A stretch of 64,000 nt of DNA from Bacteroidota bacterium (GTDB lineage Bacteria; Bacteroidota; Bacteroidia; Bacteroidales; JAGNHN01): the NCBI GenBank assembly GCA_022710185.1, contig JAKLHK010000006.1:1-64000 (forward strand), given 5' to 3'. The notes beneath the pieces are model-generated. The model was not told the DNA's origin and ran no database searches. It worked only from the letters and a program-made list of their open reading frames with translations. Shown here piece by piece: positions 8,118 through 18,600 of this stretch (positions are counted from its first letter, which is position 1; every line of letters starts with the position of its first letter). The position numbers were made by a program, and so were the translations under genes.

Positions 8118-9215
8118 ATGAAAAAACTGCTTACCACCTTGGCATTGCTGGGCACCATGTTGACCGGTGCATGGGCACAGAACACCGAAGCAGATTTTAC
8201 CTATACCCCGGCCTGCCTGGGCGAAGCTACGGTGCTAACCAGCACCTCGACCGTCCACCCCCTGGACAGTATCGTGATCTTTGCCTGGGACCTTGACGGA
8301 GACCTGAGCTTTGACGATGCCATTGGCGAACAGATTACCTACACTTTTCCCGGCCCGGCACTGGATCATAACGTAGGTTTGAAGATCACCACCAAGTTCA
8401 ACATCACCAAATCGGTGTACTACCAGGTTCAGATCAGCGACGTCATTACCAATTTCGACTGGGCCAACACCTGTTTTGGTGATGTAACCTCGTTCACCAG
8501 CCTGGCTCAGGTGACCAATGACATCATTGTGGACTGGACCTGGGATTTTGGTGATGGACTGGCCAGTAAGGAAGAGAACCCCGACTACACCTTCAAGGAC
8601 TGGACCCTTTACATGGTTTCGCTCACCGTGGTCACGCAGAACGGTTGTTCTGACAACATAACGTTGCCGGTGCTGGTGAACCCCGTACCCTCTGTTTCGC
8701 TCAGCTTCAGCTTTGATCCCGTCGATCCAGGCGCAGCGGTGCCTGAATTCAGTTTCTACGAAGGTGAAGTACTGCAGGTCACGGCCAACATCCTGGGTAC
8801 CTACGATAACGTGGTATGGTCCGACGGCCAGACCGGCCTCACCGCCAACTTCACCACCGCAGGAAATTACTCGGTCACAGTGACCGACAAGAACGGTTGC
8901 CTGGCCTCGGCCTTCTTCGTGATACATACTACCCTGCTGAATGACCTTGAGCCTACCACCGTCATCACCCCTAATAACGACGGGCAGAATGACGTATGGT
9001 ATATCAAACCGGTAATCCTGCCGGGAGAAAGCTATGAAGTGGCCATTTACAACCGCTGGGGCGACGAAGTCTATTCCAACGCCAGCTACGCCAACGACTG
9101 GAACGGCACCTACGAAGGCAATGCCCTGCCCGAAGGCGCTTATTACTATGTGGTCAAGAACAACAACCGGAGCGAGGAAGTGAAAAAGGGCGCGATCAAT
9201 ATCGTCGTGCGCTAA
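8118..9215 (+). CDS. Secreted PKD-domain protein with T9SS type-B sorting domain
   Basis: Predicted to be exported by Sec and then across the outer membrane by the type IX system. The frame is open from 8070, but the signal peptide begins at the ATG at 8118 (MKKLLTTLALLGTML, then GAWAQ), giving 365 residues. Two PKD-like beta domains follow (WTWDFGDG in the second), then an Ig-like segment, and the last 80 residues are the gliding-motility-associated type-B sorting domain (VITPNNDGQNDVW, YNRWGDEVY, GAYYYVV). The next gene is PorP/SprF, the usual partner for type-B cargo, 45 bases downstream. Confidence 0.92.
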   Translation: MKKLLTTLALLGTMLTGAWAQNTEADFTYTPACLGEATVLTSTSTVHPLDSIVIFAWDLDGDLSFDDAIGEQITYTFPGPALDHNVGLKITTKFNITKSVYYQVQISDVITNFDWANTCFGDVTSFTSLAQVTNDIIVDWTWDFGDGLASKEENPDYTFKDWTLYMVSLTVVTQNGCSDNITLPVLVNPVPSVSLSFSFDPVDPGAAVPEFSFYEGEVLQVTANILGTYDNVVWSDGQTGLTANFTTAGNYSVTVTDKNGCLASAFFVIHTTLLNDLEPTTVITPNNDGQNDVWYIKPVILPGESYEVAIYNRWGDEVYSNASYANDWNGTYEGNALPEGAYYYVVKNNNRSEEVKKGAINIVVR

Positions 9216-9260
9216 TCCCCTTCCCCCATCATTCTGATAACCAATAAAAACGATATAAGC

Positions 9261-10742
9261 ATGAAAAGAATTTACCTGTTCCTGATCGCATGCCTAACCG
9301 GAGGGAGCATTCTTTTCGCACAGCAGGCACCCTTGAACTATCAGTATATGATCGATGCCTATTCGCTCAATCCCGCATTCGCCGGAATGAACGGAGGCTT
9401 CGAAACATATATCGGCGTGAAGAAGGACCGCCTTGATGCCGACTATAGCCCACGCACCATTTCTTTCGACCTGAATGCCCCCCTGGGAAAAACCGTCGCC
9501 ATGGGCGGCTCCCTGGTGAACGACCAGGCCGGGATTTTCCGTAACACCTACGCCTCCCTCAGTTATTCCTTCTACGCGCGTTTCGGCGAGAACCACGGGC
9601 TGAGCCTCGCCCTGAGCGGCGGCATCAATGCCAAACTGGTCGACTTCGGCGGCATCAACGTTATGCACCCCGATGATCCCTTGTTGGCCAATGCCAAAGA
9701 ACTGAAGGAGACTTCGCTGAATTACGGGGCAGGCATCCTTTATCATATCAAGGGACTGGAGATCGGCGGGTATGTTCCCGGCCTCTACTCGGACAACAAC
9801 GACTTCTATCCCTACGTTCGCCACTACCTGGCCCATGCTTCCTATACCATCAACGTAGCTCCCAACTGGCAGGTGGAGCCCCTGGTGGTGATGCGCGGCG
9901 CCGAAAACTCCCCCTGGAGCTACGAGGGCACCGCCATCGTTAAATATATGGAGCGCTACTACGCCGCGGCAACCTACCGCAAGACCTCCATCGGGGCCTT
10001 CTCTATCGGCGGCTTCCTTACCGACAAGCTGCTGTTCCACTACGCCTACGACTTCACCCTGCCCTTTGATGATTATAAGGGCGTGATCGGCGACAATAAA
10101 GGGGGACATGAGATCGCTATCGGATACCGCCTGGGTGGAAAGACCAAGTCCAAGGCCGACCGCATCCTTGAAGAGCTGAGTACCAAATCGACCATGCAAC
10201 AGGTGGACAGCCTGAGTGGGCTGACCAAGGATCTCCAGAACAAGCTGGACATGCTCAACGACAGCATCAGCCGCATGAACCGCGAACAGCCAGAGAATGT
10301 AAAGAAAGGCGTGGACCAGTCGGATCTGAAACAGCAGAGTGACCGCATTGACAAGCGCACCGAAAACATCGAGACCGACATCAACGCCCTGAACGAGAAG
10401 ATCAGCACCCTGGAAGAGACCCTTGCCGACTATAAAAAGAAAACCGAGTCCAAGTTCCGCGTCATCAGCACCCGCGATGCCGTGAGAGACGACAACAAGC
10501 CGGTTGATGCAGGGTATTATGTGGTGATCGGGTCCTTCCGTTATGAGGCCAACGCCAAGAAGGCGGTGGAGATCTACAAGGACGTGAACCCCTTCATCAT
10601 TCACAACACCCGTCGCGGATGGTATTATGTCTATTCCGACAAATACGATGCACTGGATCCGGCCCTGGAGCGCATGCGCAAACTGCGTACTGAGCCCAAC
10701 CGCTTCCACGATGCCTGGGTACACATCTACAGGAACTATTGA
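9261..10742 (+). CDS. PorP/SprF-family outer membrane protein with C-terminal SPOR-like domain
   Basis: Outer-membrane barrel of the PorP/SprF family, which helps anchor or export T9SS type-B cargo such as the product of the preceding gene. The 493 residues are a signal peptide (MKRIYLFLIACLTGGSILFA), the PorP/SprF region to about 300 (NYQYMIDAYSLNPAFAG at its start), a charged segment rich in heptad-like leucines at about 305-405 that is probably a coiled coil, and a C-terminal SPOR-like domain at about 415-490 (YYVVIGSFRYEANAKKAVE). The coiled coil plus SPOR tail makes it longer than the usual 300-350 residues and suggests contact with peptidoglycan. Confidence 0.9.
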   Translation: MKRIYLFLIACLTGGSILFAQQAPLNYQYMIDAYSLNPAFAGMNGGFETYIGVKKDRLDADYSPRTISFDLNAPLGKTVAMGGSLVNDQAGIFRNTYASLSYSFYARFGENHGLSLALSGGINAKLVDFGGINVMHPDDPLLANAKELKETSLNYGAGILYHIKGLEIGGYVPGLYSDNNDFYPYVRHYLAHASYTINVAPNWQVEPLVVMRGAENSPWSYEGTAIVKYMERYYAAATYRKTSIGAFSIGGFLTDKLLFHYAYDFTLPFDDYKGVIGDNKGGHEIAIGYRLGGKTKSKADRILEELSTKSTMQQVDSLSGLTKDLQNKLDMLNDSISRMNREQPENVKKGVDQSDLKQQSDRIDKRTENIETDINALNEKISTLEETLADYKKKTESKFRVISTRDAVRDDNKPVDAGYYVVIGSFRYEANAKKAVEIYKDVNPFIIHNTRRGWYYVYSDKYDALDPALERMRKLRTEPNRFHDAWVHIYRNY

Positions 10743-10771
10743 TCCTGTATTCACTTCTTAACTACTTGCAT

Positions 10772-10797
10772 GAAACCCCGGGGCAACCCGGGGTTTC
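10772..10797 (+). terminator. Hairpin after the PorP/SprF gene
   Basis: GAAACCCCGGG (10772-10782) pairs perfectly with CCCGGGGTTTC (10787-10797) around a GCAA tetraloop. No T-run follows, so it may be a processing or stabilising hairpin rather than a strict terminator. Confidence 0.6.
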
Positions 10798-10821
10798 GCT
10801 TGTCCACCGATACTGCAGCCC

Positions 10822-12573
10822 ATGATGAATCCTGAGCCCTCCTACCGGCGTACCGACCATAAGCTGATCATCTACCAGCTGTTGCCCCGCCTTTTTGGGA
10901 ACCTGAGCCAAACCAACAGGCCCTATGGCTCCAGGGAAGAGAATGGATGCGGGACCCTGTCCGGCATTGACACTCCAGCCCTTCGTGCGATAAGAGAACT
11001 GGGGTGTACTCATGTATGGCTGACCGGGATCATTGATCATGCCACGTGCACCGATCATTCCTTCGACGGCAAACCCGCCTCTCCTTCGGAAACGGTCAAG
11101 GGCCGGGCAGGTTCCCCCTATGCCATCCGGGACTATTACAGCATCGCCCCCGACCTGAGCTCAGGGGCAGGGAATGGCATACTGGAGTTCCGCGATTTGA
11201 TCGCGCGCTGCCATGACCAGGGATTACAGGTCATCATCGACCATGTGCCCAATCACGTGGCGCGCACTTATCGCTCCACCCAACGCCCTGCCGGAGCAAT
11301 GGACCTCGGTGCCCAGGACAAACCAAACCTTGGCTTTCGACTCGAGAATGATTTCTATTACCTCGGCCCGGAAGCCCTGCAGCTCCCCGAGGCAGCGTAC
11401 GGTCATGCCCGGCAGCAACGCCCGGAAGATTTCCAGCCTTCCTTCGTAGAGCAACCAGCCCGAGCCACCGGTAACGACATATTTCATATTAATCCTGGCC
11501 CGGACGACTGGTATGAAACCATCAAGCTCAATTACGGACGCAGCCCCCAGGGACAGTTCCTTGGCCATCCCGGCATGCCCCTCTGGCAAAAAATGAGGGA
11601 CATCCTGATGTTCTGGGCCGACCAGGGCATTGCCGGTTTCCGCTGCGATATGGCCGCCATGGTTCCTCCACAGTACTGGGATTGGGTGATACGGGAAGTA
11701 CGCGAAAGGCATCCCGCCCTCCTCTTCATCGCCGAACTTTACGCACCAGAAGAATACGAGACCTATCTCAAGGCAGGATTCGACTATCTCTACGACAAAG
11801 TAGGGTTCTACGATACCCTTCGCAACGTAATGACTGGCGTGGAAAGCGCCGGGGCCCTGAGCCGGACCTGGCAGCAGAGCGGAGGCTTTGACCACCGGAT
11901 GTTGCGGTTTGTGGAGAACCACGATGAACAGCGCATCGCATCTGTTCATTTCTGCGGCGGTCCGGAACCCGGCATCCCCGGAATGGCGGCAGCCCTCTTC
12001 ATGCACAAGGGTCCTGTATTGTTCTATTCCGGTCAGGAAAGCGGAGAAAGCGGGGATGAGTCCTGCGGGTTCAGTGGAGAGGATGGGCGAACCACGCTGT
12101 TCGACTATTGGGGACTGACCCGTCATCAGGCCTGGATGAACGGAGGTTCCTTCGACGGGGGCTCCCTTGACCCCAGCCAGCAGCGCATCCTTCACGAATA
12201 TGGCTCCCTGATGAGGCTGGCCTCCACCGAAGACGTGGTGAGGTACGGGGAGTTTTTCGACCTGCAGTACGCCCAGGAACACGGCCCGCACTACGATACC
12301 AGCCGCTGCTACTCCTTTCTCAGGCATGGATCAGGAAGTACCCTGCTCTTCGTGCTCTGGTTTACGGAGGAGAGCAGCAGCCTCCATGTCCGCATCCCTG
12401 CACTTGCACTCAGTTTGAGTCCTTTAAAGGATGCGGATATGATCCGGATCAGCTCAGGCCCCACCCCTGGTGCTGGTGACAGGACAATGGCCGCAGCGGC
12501 CATAATGGAAACCGGCATTCCCTTCCAGGCAGAAGCCTGGTCCTGTACCATTTTCCGGCTTATTCCCTGCTGA
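10822..12573 (+). CDS. GH13 alpha-amylase family enzyme
   Basis: Glycoside hydrolase of the amylase clan acting on alpha-glucans or related sugars; no signal peptide, so probably cytoplasmic. The 583 residues carry the four GH13 regions: DHVPNH 140-145, GFRCDMA with nucleophile D276, acid/base E305 (FIAELY), and ENHDE with transition-state D367. The region around EYETYLKAGFDYLYDK resembles maltosyltransferase-like members of the family, but the precise activity (amylase, neopullulanase, glycosyltransferase) cannot be fixed. It stands alone; no glycogen genes are nearby. An equally good ATG lies one codon later. Confidence 0.88.
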   Translation: MMNPEPSYRRTDHKLIIYQLLPRLFGNLSQTNRPYGSREENGCGTLSGIDTPALRAIRELGCTHVWLTGIIDHATCTDHSFDGKPASPSETVKGRAGSPYAIRDYYSIAPDLSSGAGNGILEFRDLIARCHDQGLQVIIDHVPNHVARTYRSTQRPAGAMDLGAQDKPNLGFRLENDFYYLGPEALQLPEAAYGHARQQRPEDFQPSFVEQPARATGNDIFHINPGPDDWYETIKLNYGRSPQGQFLGHPGMPLWQKMRDILMFWADQGIAGFRCDMAAMVPPQYWDWVIREVRERHPALLFIAELYAPEEYETYLKAGFDYLYDKVGFYDTLRNVMTGVESAGALSRTWQQSGGFDHRMLRFVENHDEQRIASVHFCGGPEPGIPGMAAALFMHKGPVLFYSGQESGESGDESCGFSGEDGRTTLFDYWGLTRHQAWMNGGSFDGGSLDPSQQRILHEYGSLMRLASTEDVVRYGEFFDLQYAQEHGPHYDTSRCYSFLRHGSGSTLLFVLWFTEESSSLHVRIPALALSLSPLKDADMIRISSGPTPGAGDRTMAAAAIMETGIPFQAEAWSCTIFRLIPC

Positions 12574-12585
12574 CAGGATAAGAAA

Positions 12586-12613
12586 ATGGCTGCCCGGGAA
12601 ACCAGGCAGCCAT
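12586..12613. terminator. Inverted repeat between convergent genes
   Basis: ATGGCTGCC (12586-12594) and GGCAGCCAT (12605-12613) with a 10-base loop, between the 3' ends of the GH13 gene and the giant secreted protein. Probably a shared terminator; T-runs are weak on both sides. Confidence 0.5.
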
Positions 12614-12633
12614 ATGCGTTTGCTGTGCAGGGC

Positions 12634-15600
12634 CTATCGCGAAATCACGAACCGGGTGTTCATTTGGTAGGTATCCGATACAACCTGCAAAAAGTAAGCC
12701 CCGTCAGTAAGTTTCTGCTCTGTTAGGGGAAGCAGTTGCCGTCCTTGCTCCAGCATCATCAACTGCTCCGTCACCACCCGGCCCACAGCATCAGTCAGGC
12801 GCAACAGGGCCTTCCCTTCAGCGGGCACCTCTGCCCAGATCGAAGGGAGAGCTGAGGAAGGATTTGGGAAAGCAAAGAGTGCATCCGGCCCCGGTGCGAA
12901 TACTAGCTGCGGGATTTCCAGCCATCCACCCCGCTTGCCATCAAGGCCAGTAATCTCCGAAGGGGCAAGCACCCTGAGCTGCTGTCCGTTCATTACTTCC
13001 CCTTCGATGCTGACGAGTATGGATGCTGCCGCATCGAACGTGCGCAGGGGATCGGGATTATACCATGCAATCCTTAGCTCGCGGTCTGCCTGCAACCAGT
13101 TCAGGGTACCGCCAAGTCCGGTGGAAACTTCAACATCGCGTACCGTCCAGTTGTCAGGAATCCCCAGCACAAGGGAGGCGGAACCTGGAACCTCCAGACC
13201 AGCCAGAGTGACAGGCAGATTTACCCTTTGTCCGCCGGAAAGCTGGACCTCTCCCCTGGTAAGGATCGCGGGCACATAGGCATCCTTGGTATCGAAGGCC
13301 GCGCTGCCGTTGACATCACCTGTAAACAGCGCCTGAACCGGCAGGAAAATCATATTCCCACCACTTAGGCTGAAACAGGTGTTGCTGAAGGTCCACTCCC
13401 CGGCGGGCAGTGTTTGGAGCAAGCCGGCAAAGCGCATGGCAATGAGCGCGGCATCCGTAGTATTCACCCCTCCGGCATGGTTCACGTCGGCCGCTTCAGC
13501 AAATATCCCGTTCAGGTTTTGCATATTGGCAAAGTGATATGCCGTGAGCAGGGCGTCGAGGGCATTCACTCCATTGAAAAGGAAAGCCTGGTCCGCATCA
13601 AAGGACAAACAATAGGCCCCATCCGGCAATAGGGTGAAAGCGAAAAAGCCCCCGGCATCCGTATAGGTGGTATCGATGATAGTCTTGTCCTGCGAATGCA
13701 GATAAACAGGCACACCACCCAAGGCCTCTTGCCTCCAGTTCTGATACTTCAAACTACCGCCTACCGAATTTCCGTAGGGGTCAACCACCACCACCACCTC
13801 ATCGGTTCCCGTACACCCATGAATGTTGGTGACGGTTAAGGAATAGGTGATATCATAAAGAGCTGAGGTTACAGGCTCCCGCACGCCCGGGTCATCCAGG
13901 AAGGTATGAGGGTACCAGGTATAGGTACTGCCAGCCCCCCCTTTATTGGGAGTCCCAACGAAGATTTGCTGCGCATCTCCTAGGAGCAGATGGATGGTGT
14001 CCGCAAGGATATCGGGCACATACACCGGGTTTACTGTGAGGAGCACGTTATCAAGCGCTTCACAACCATTCCCATCGGTAACCTTAAGGTATGCCCGGGA
14101 ATTGAACAAGGGGCACAAGGTTTGTTCTGCGGTAGCGCTCAACGTCTGCATTGCACCGGTGATCAGGTTTTCCATGGTCCAGGAATATTGAGCCATCCCC
14201 TGGGGTGCCGTGAGTGTGGCACATGTACCCATGCACAGCTCCAGATCGGGCCCAAGGTTGAGGGCCGGTAGGTCAAGCACATCCACGAATACCGCTTCGC
14301 TGGCTGTGCATCCATTGCTGCCGGTCACTGTGAGGGTATAGGTGATATCGGCCAGGGGAGCAGCCACAGGGTTGGGTACGGCAGCCAGTCCATGGCTCCA
14401 TGCATAGGCCACTCCTCCTGAAGCATTCAGATCGATACTTATTCCCTGGCATACTTCGTAGGGTTCACCGGTCTGGATCGTCGGCAGCGGAAGGACATCA
14501 ACCGTCACACTGACTGCATCGGTACATCCATGGAGGGTGGAGGCGGTTACGGTGTATGTGGTTGTCTGTAAAGGGGCCACAGTATTCGTGCTCCCGGTGG
14601 TTCCATCGCTCCAGAAATACTTGCCCATACCGCCAGCACCAGTTGCCGTCAGGGTTACTGAAGACCCAGAGCAGATCACCGGTGTCGCAGGCTGGATATC
14701 GGCTATCACGGCCGGTAGGACCGTGATGGTGACACTGTCTGCCCCCGGACAGCCGTTGGAGGCTGTTCCGGTAACATAATAGGTGGTACTCTGGGAAGGG
14801 CACATCGTAAGAAATGAAGTCTGCGCCCCGGTGGACCATACATAATTCTGGGCGCCCGTGGCGTGCATGGTCACGCAGCTGCCCAGGCAGAGGAGTCCAT
14901 CCCCACTGGCATCCACCACAGGGTCCTCCAGCACGCTGAGCTGGCCCTGGGCTGTGGAATGACAACCGCTAACCCCATCGGCATAGGTATAGAGGAAGGG
15001 GTACTGGCCCGGACCTGGGAAGTTCAACACACCCTGCTGCACATATTGTCCGGAATAGGTTCCCCCGAGCGGCAGTCCACCGCTAAGCTGTGCCGGGCCC
15101 TGACCCTCGCATACAGGGGGCATGGGCACTACCGAGACCACCGGAAGGGGATGGACATGCAGCATAGCCGTATCGCCGCTGACGCAGCCATAGATGTTCT
15201 GATAGGAGTAGACTACGGGATAACTGCCGGGTCCTGCGCCCGCCACATCAAATATTCCCCCGCTGATCCATGGACCGGTATACAACCCACCTATAGGAGT
15301 ACCTCCTGTAAGCACCAGGCTGGTCTGGTCGGTACAAACATGGAGATCGCTCAGGCTTACCGCATCGAAAGGATGTACGGTAACGAAGATGGATGCCGAC
15401 TCGCTCAGTCCCCCGGGATAGGTGATAGTGTATGTCAGCTGATGGGTCCCCGGTCCTGCAAATGCCGGGAAGAAGGCACCTCCGGCCACCCCCGGACCGG
15501 AATGGACCCCACCTGCCGGTTGTCCGGCCGGGAGGAGTACCCCGGCATCCAGCGGGCAAAACTCATTGGGTACCAGGGGAGGGAAGTTGATGCCCTCCGT

Positions 15601-18600
15601 TGTCTCGTATGCCCCCATGTCAACGGTATCCTCATTCAGTCTGGGACGTCCGAAAAAGTCCAGCGCTAACAGTTGTAAACCGGTGGTGTCCAGAGTGCCA
15701 CGGTTGCGGAGCGGGGAGACATAGACCAGGCTCCAGTTGGCTGACATGGCATCGGGAGCAGGGCCGTAGTATGCACTGGGCAGCAGGAATCCCGGCAAGG
15801 TGTCCAGGTTGTTCTCATACATCCCATTGAAGGCGACACATCCCCCGAAATCACTGCTATCCCCCTCAATATCACAATAATAGAAATTAAGCATCGCACT
15901 GGAATCCATTACCCCCCCTGAACCGTCGCCCAGGCTGACCTGGTCACCATCCACATTGGCCTCGTTGCCGTATAGTATGGTATTGATGATGGTTGAAGTG
16001 TCGGTATTGCCGAAGTCTGCGTAGTGAAGCCCACCACCCACTGAATCGCTGTAGTTGTTGGCGATGGTGGTATTTACAATGGCAAGGATATGATTCCCAG
16101 CACTGAGCCCGCCCCCGGCATGATCGGCATCATTGTTAGTGATCACGTTCTGAATAAGATTCACATACTTAGGCATGGAACCGCCGAGGAAGAGGCCACC
16201 GCCGTTCCATTCTGCCGAATTGTTCTTGAATGTGCAGTTGGAAAAGGTCAGGTCGGGTGTTGAGGAGGGCATGATCATGCTCCCTTTGCCCCACCCATGT
16301 CCGCTGAGCTCGACCCCGCCCCCGTTGGCTTCATAGTCATCGGGGGTAAGGTAGGCCGATGTTGCGGTATTGCTTTCGAACATCGTATGGTCCACCAACA
16401 CCTGGTAGGGAGTGTTCAAGCTCATTCCTCCCCCTTTCCAGGACATATTGTTACGGAAGCGCGAATCATGAAGATCGAGCTCGCCAGATGGGCACATATG
16501 CAGGCCTCCCCCGTGCAGCATAGCAAAATTCTCATCGATCATCAGATTACTGCCTGTAAGGTTGGACTCTGCGCCCAGCTTGATACCGCCCCCATGCAGG
16601 GTTGCAGTATTGTTGCCAACGAAGCACAGCTGAAGGTGTACCTCAGCACCATAGCCGCAGAACAGGCCCCCTCCATGTCCTCCGGAAGAATTGAAGTTCA
16701 GGGAGGTGGTATCTATATGCAGGATGGCATACTCTCCCATGAAAACGCCTCCCCCATGGGCACTATCCCCTTCTGCCCTGTTCTGGGTGATGGTGGAATT
16801 GCGAATGGTCATTTCCGAATCATATCCTGCGAATATGCCCCCGCCCCTGGCAATGCTGTCGCGGGTGGAATTGTTGGCCACAACGCACTCACTGACCATA
16901 AGTTCTCCATATTCTCCCATAAACAATCCTCCTCCCTTGGATCCCCCGTCACAGTTGTCGGCGGCATCGAGTGCATTGTAAAGGAACTGGCATTGGGAAA
17001 CCTCCCCTTCGAAATACTTTCCCAAAGCCAGGCCGCCCCCTTTCTCAGTGGAATAATTGCCTATGAACTGCGATTGGCTGACTTCACCATAGTTGCTCTC
17101 GCCCAGCATCATACCCCCACCTCCCCTTTGCGAGGTATTGGTATCGACGACACAGCGGGTAATAAAGACGGAGTCGCCATCACTGGATTTCAGGGCCCCA
17201 CCCTTTTCCCCGGCCTCGTTCAGGCGGAACCAGCAATCCTCAAATCTGGCCCAGGCATCCTGGGCCACTTTCACTGCACCTCCATCCTTTCCGCACTCGT
17301 TATTCACGAAGGTAACGAAGGAGGCTGAGGCCCTGGCCCCATCGCCAATAACCAGTGCTCCCCCATCCTGCTCGGCAGTGCTGTATCCAACGTAGCAATC
17401 GGTCATATGACCTGTAGCACCCTCCCCCCACATCAGGGCCCCGGCACTGTGATTGCTGTTGTTGTCTGAGAACCGGTTATGCTCCATGACCAGGATACCG
17501 TCTTCTCCCATCTTTACCGCCCCGGCATGGCTTCCGGCCCCGTTCCCGGTAAAGTCGCTATGGTAGATATAGGCTTCCGAAGGGCGGGACGGCCAACCAT
17601 CGCCGGGACAAAGGAAGATGGCCCCGCCCTGACCCCCACTGGTCGGAGGTTTATTATGCTGATAATTGGCGGTGTTGCCGGTGAAAATGCACTCGTTGAC
17701 CGTCACGATGCAACTGTCGCTGCCCCGTATGGCGCCCCCGCTGTTGTATGCGATATTGTTCATGAACCGCGAGGAATCCACTACGATCACCGTACGGTGG
17801 TCGCCTCTGACCGCACCTCCGTGATTCCCCTCGTTCAATCCAAACATGCAATGATTGATGTGGATCTCCGATCCCCAAACCCCGCGTACCGCCCCGGCGT
17901 GACCGCATTGGCTGCTAGCCCCGGCGATATTCTGTATGAAGTTGCAATACTCCAGGCTGAGCAGGGTCTGCCGCACATGGACCGCCCCTCCATGGCCATC
18001 TTCGATCTTACTCTTAATATCTTCTCCTGCCAGGTTTCTATTGAATGAAGTATTGCTGATCTCGATGCGATGAGTTCCGGTCATTTCCTGCTCTGAAGTG
18101 CAGGCAAATATGGCCCCGCCATTAAATCCAGCCGAATTGTTCATGAACTCAGAATTCCGGATGGCAATACTGACCGGCCATTCTCCCTGGGATCCCAGGG
18201 ACCCGACAATGGCACCCCCGTTCAGGTCGGAGCGGTTCTCTTCAAAAGTACTGGAGTCAACGTCCAGGCTGGAGCCGTCGACCAGCATGATGGCACCACC
18301 CGTCATCGGGCTGTAGTTCTCATGAAAATAGCACCCGCGCAGGACCAGTTCACACTTTCGCGCCATGTGGATAGCACCACCGGAATAATTATCATTGATA
18401 TAGCCTGCCTGATTACTGAAGAACTCACAGTAATCCATCAACACACGGGAAGAGTCGAGCATCTTGACCGCCCCGCCCGACCAGGTGGCCTTGTTGTGTT
18501 CGAAAATGCATTGCGTAAACCTCATTTTCCTCCAGGTCTTGACAAAGATGGCCCCACCGGTGCCCTGGCAGTCGGAGGAATCCCATGCAGGCCCGTTGGC

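Noticed and set aside
9294..10754. 486-codon open frame antisense to the PorP/SprF gene
   Set aside because: It is the mirror of a well-supported gene, lacks any recognisable domain and is rich in Val/Gly/His as expected for a GC-rich shadow frame.
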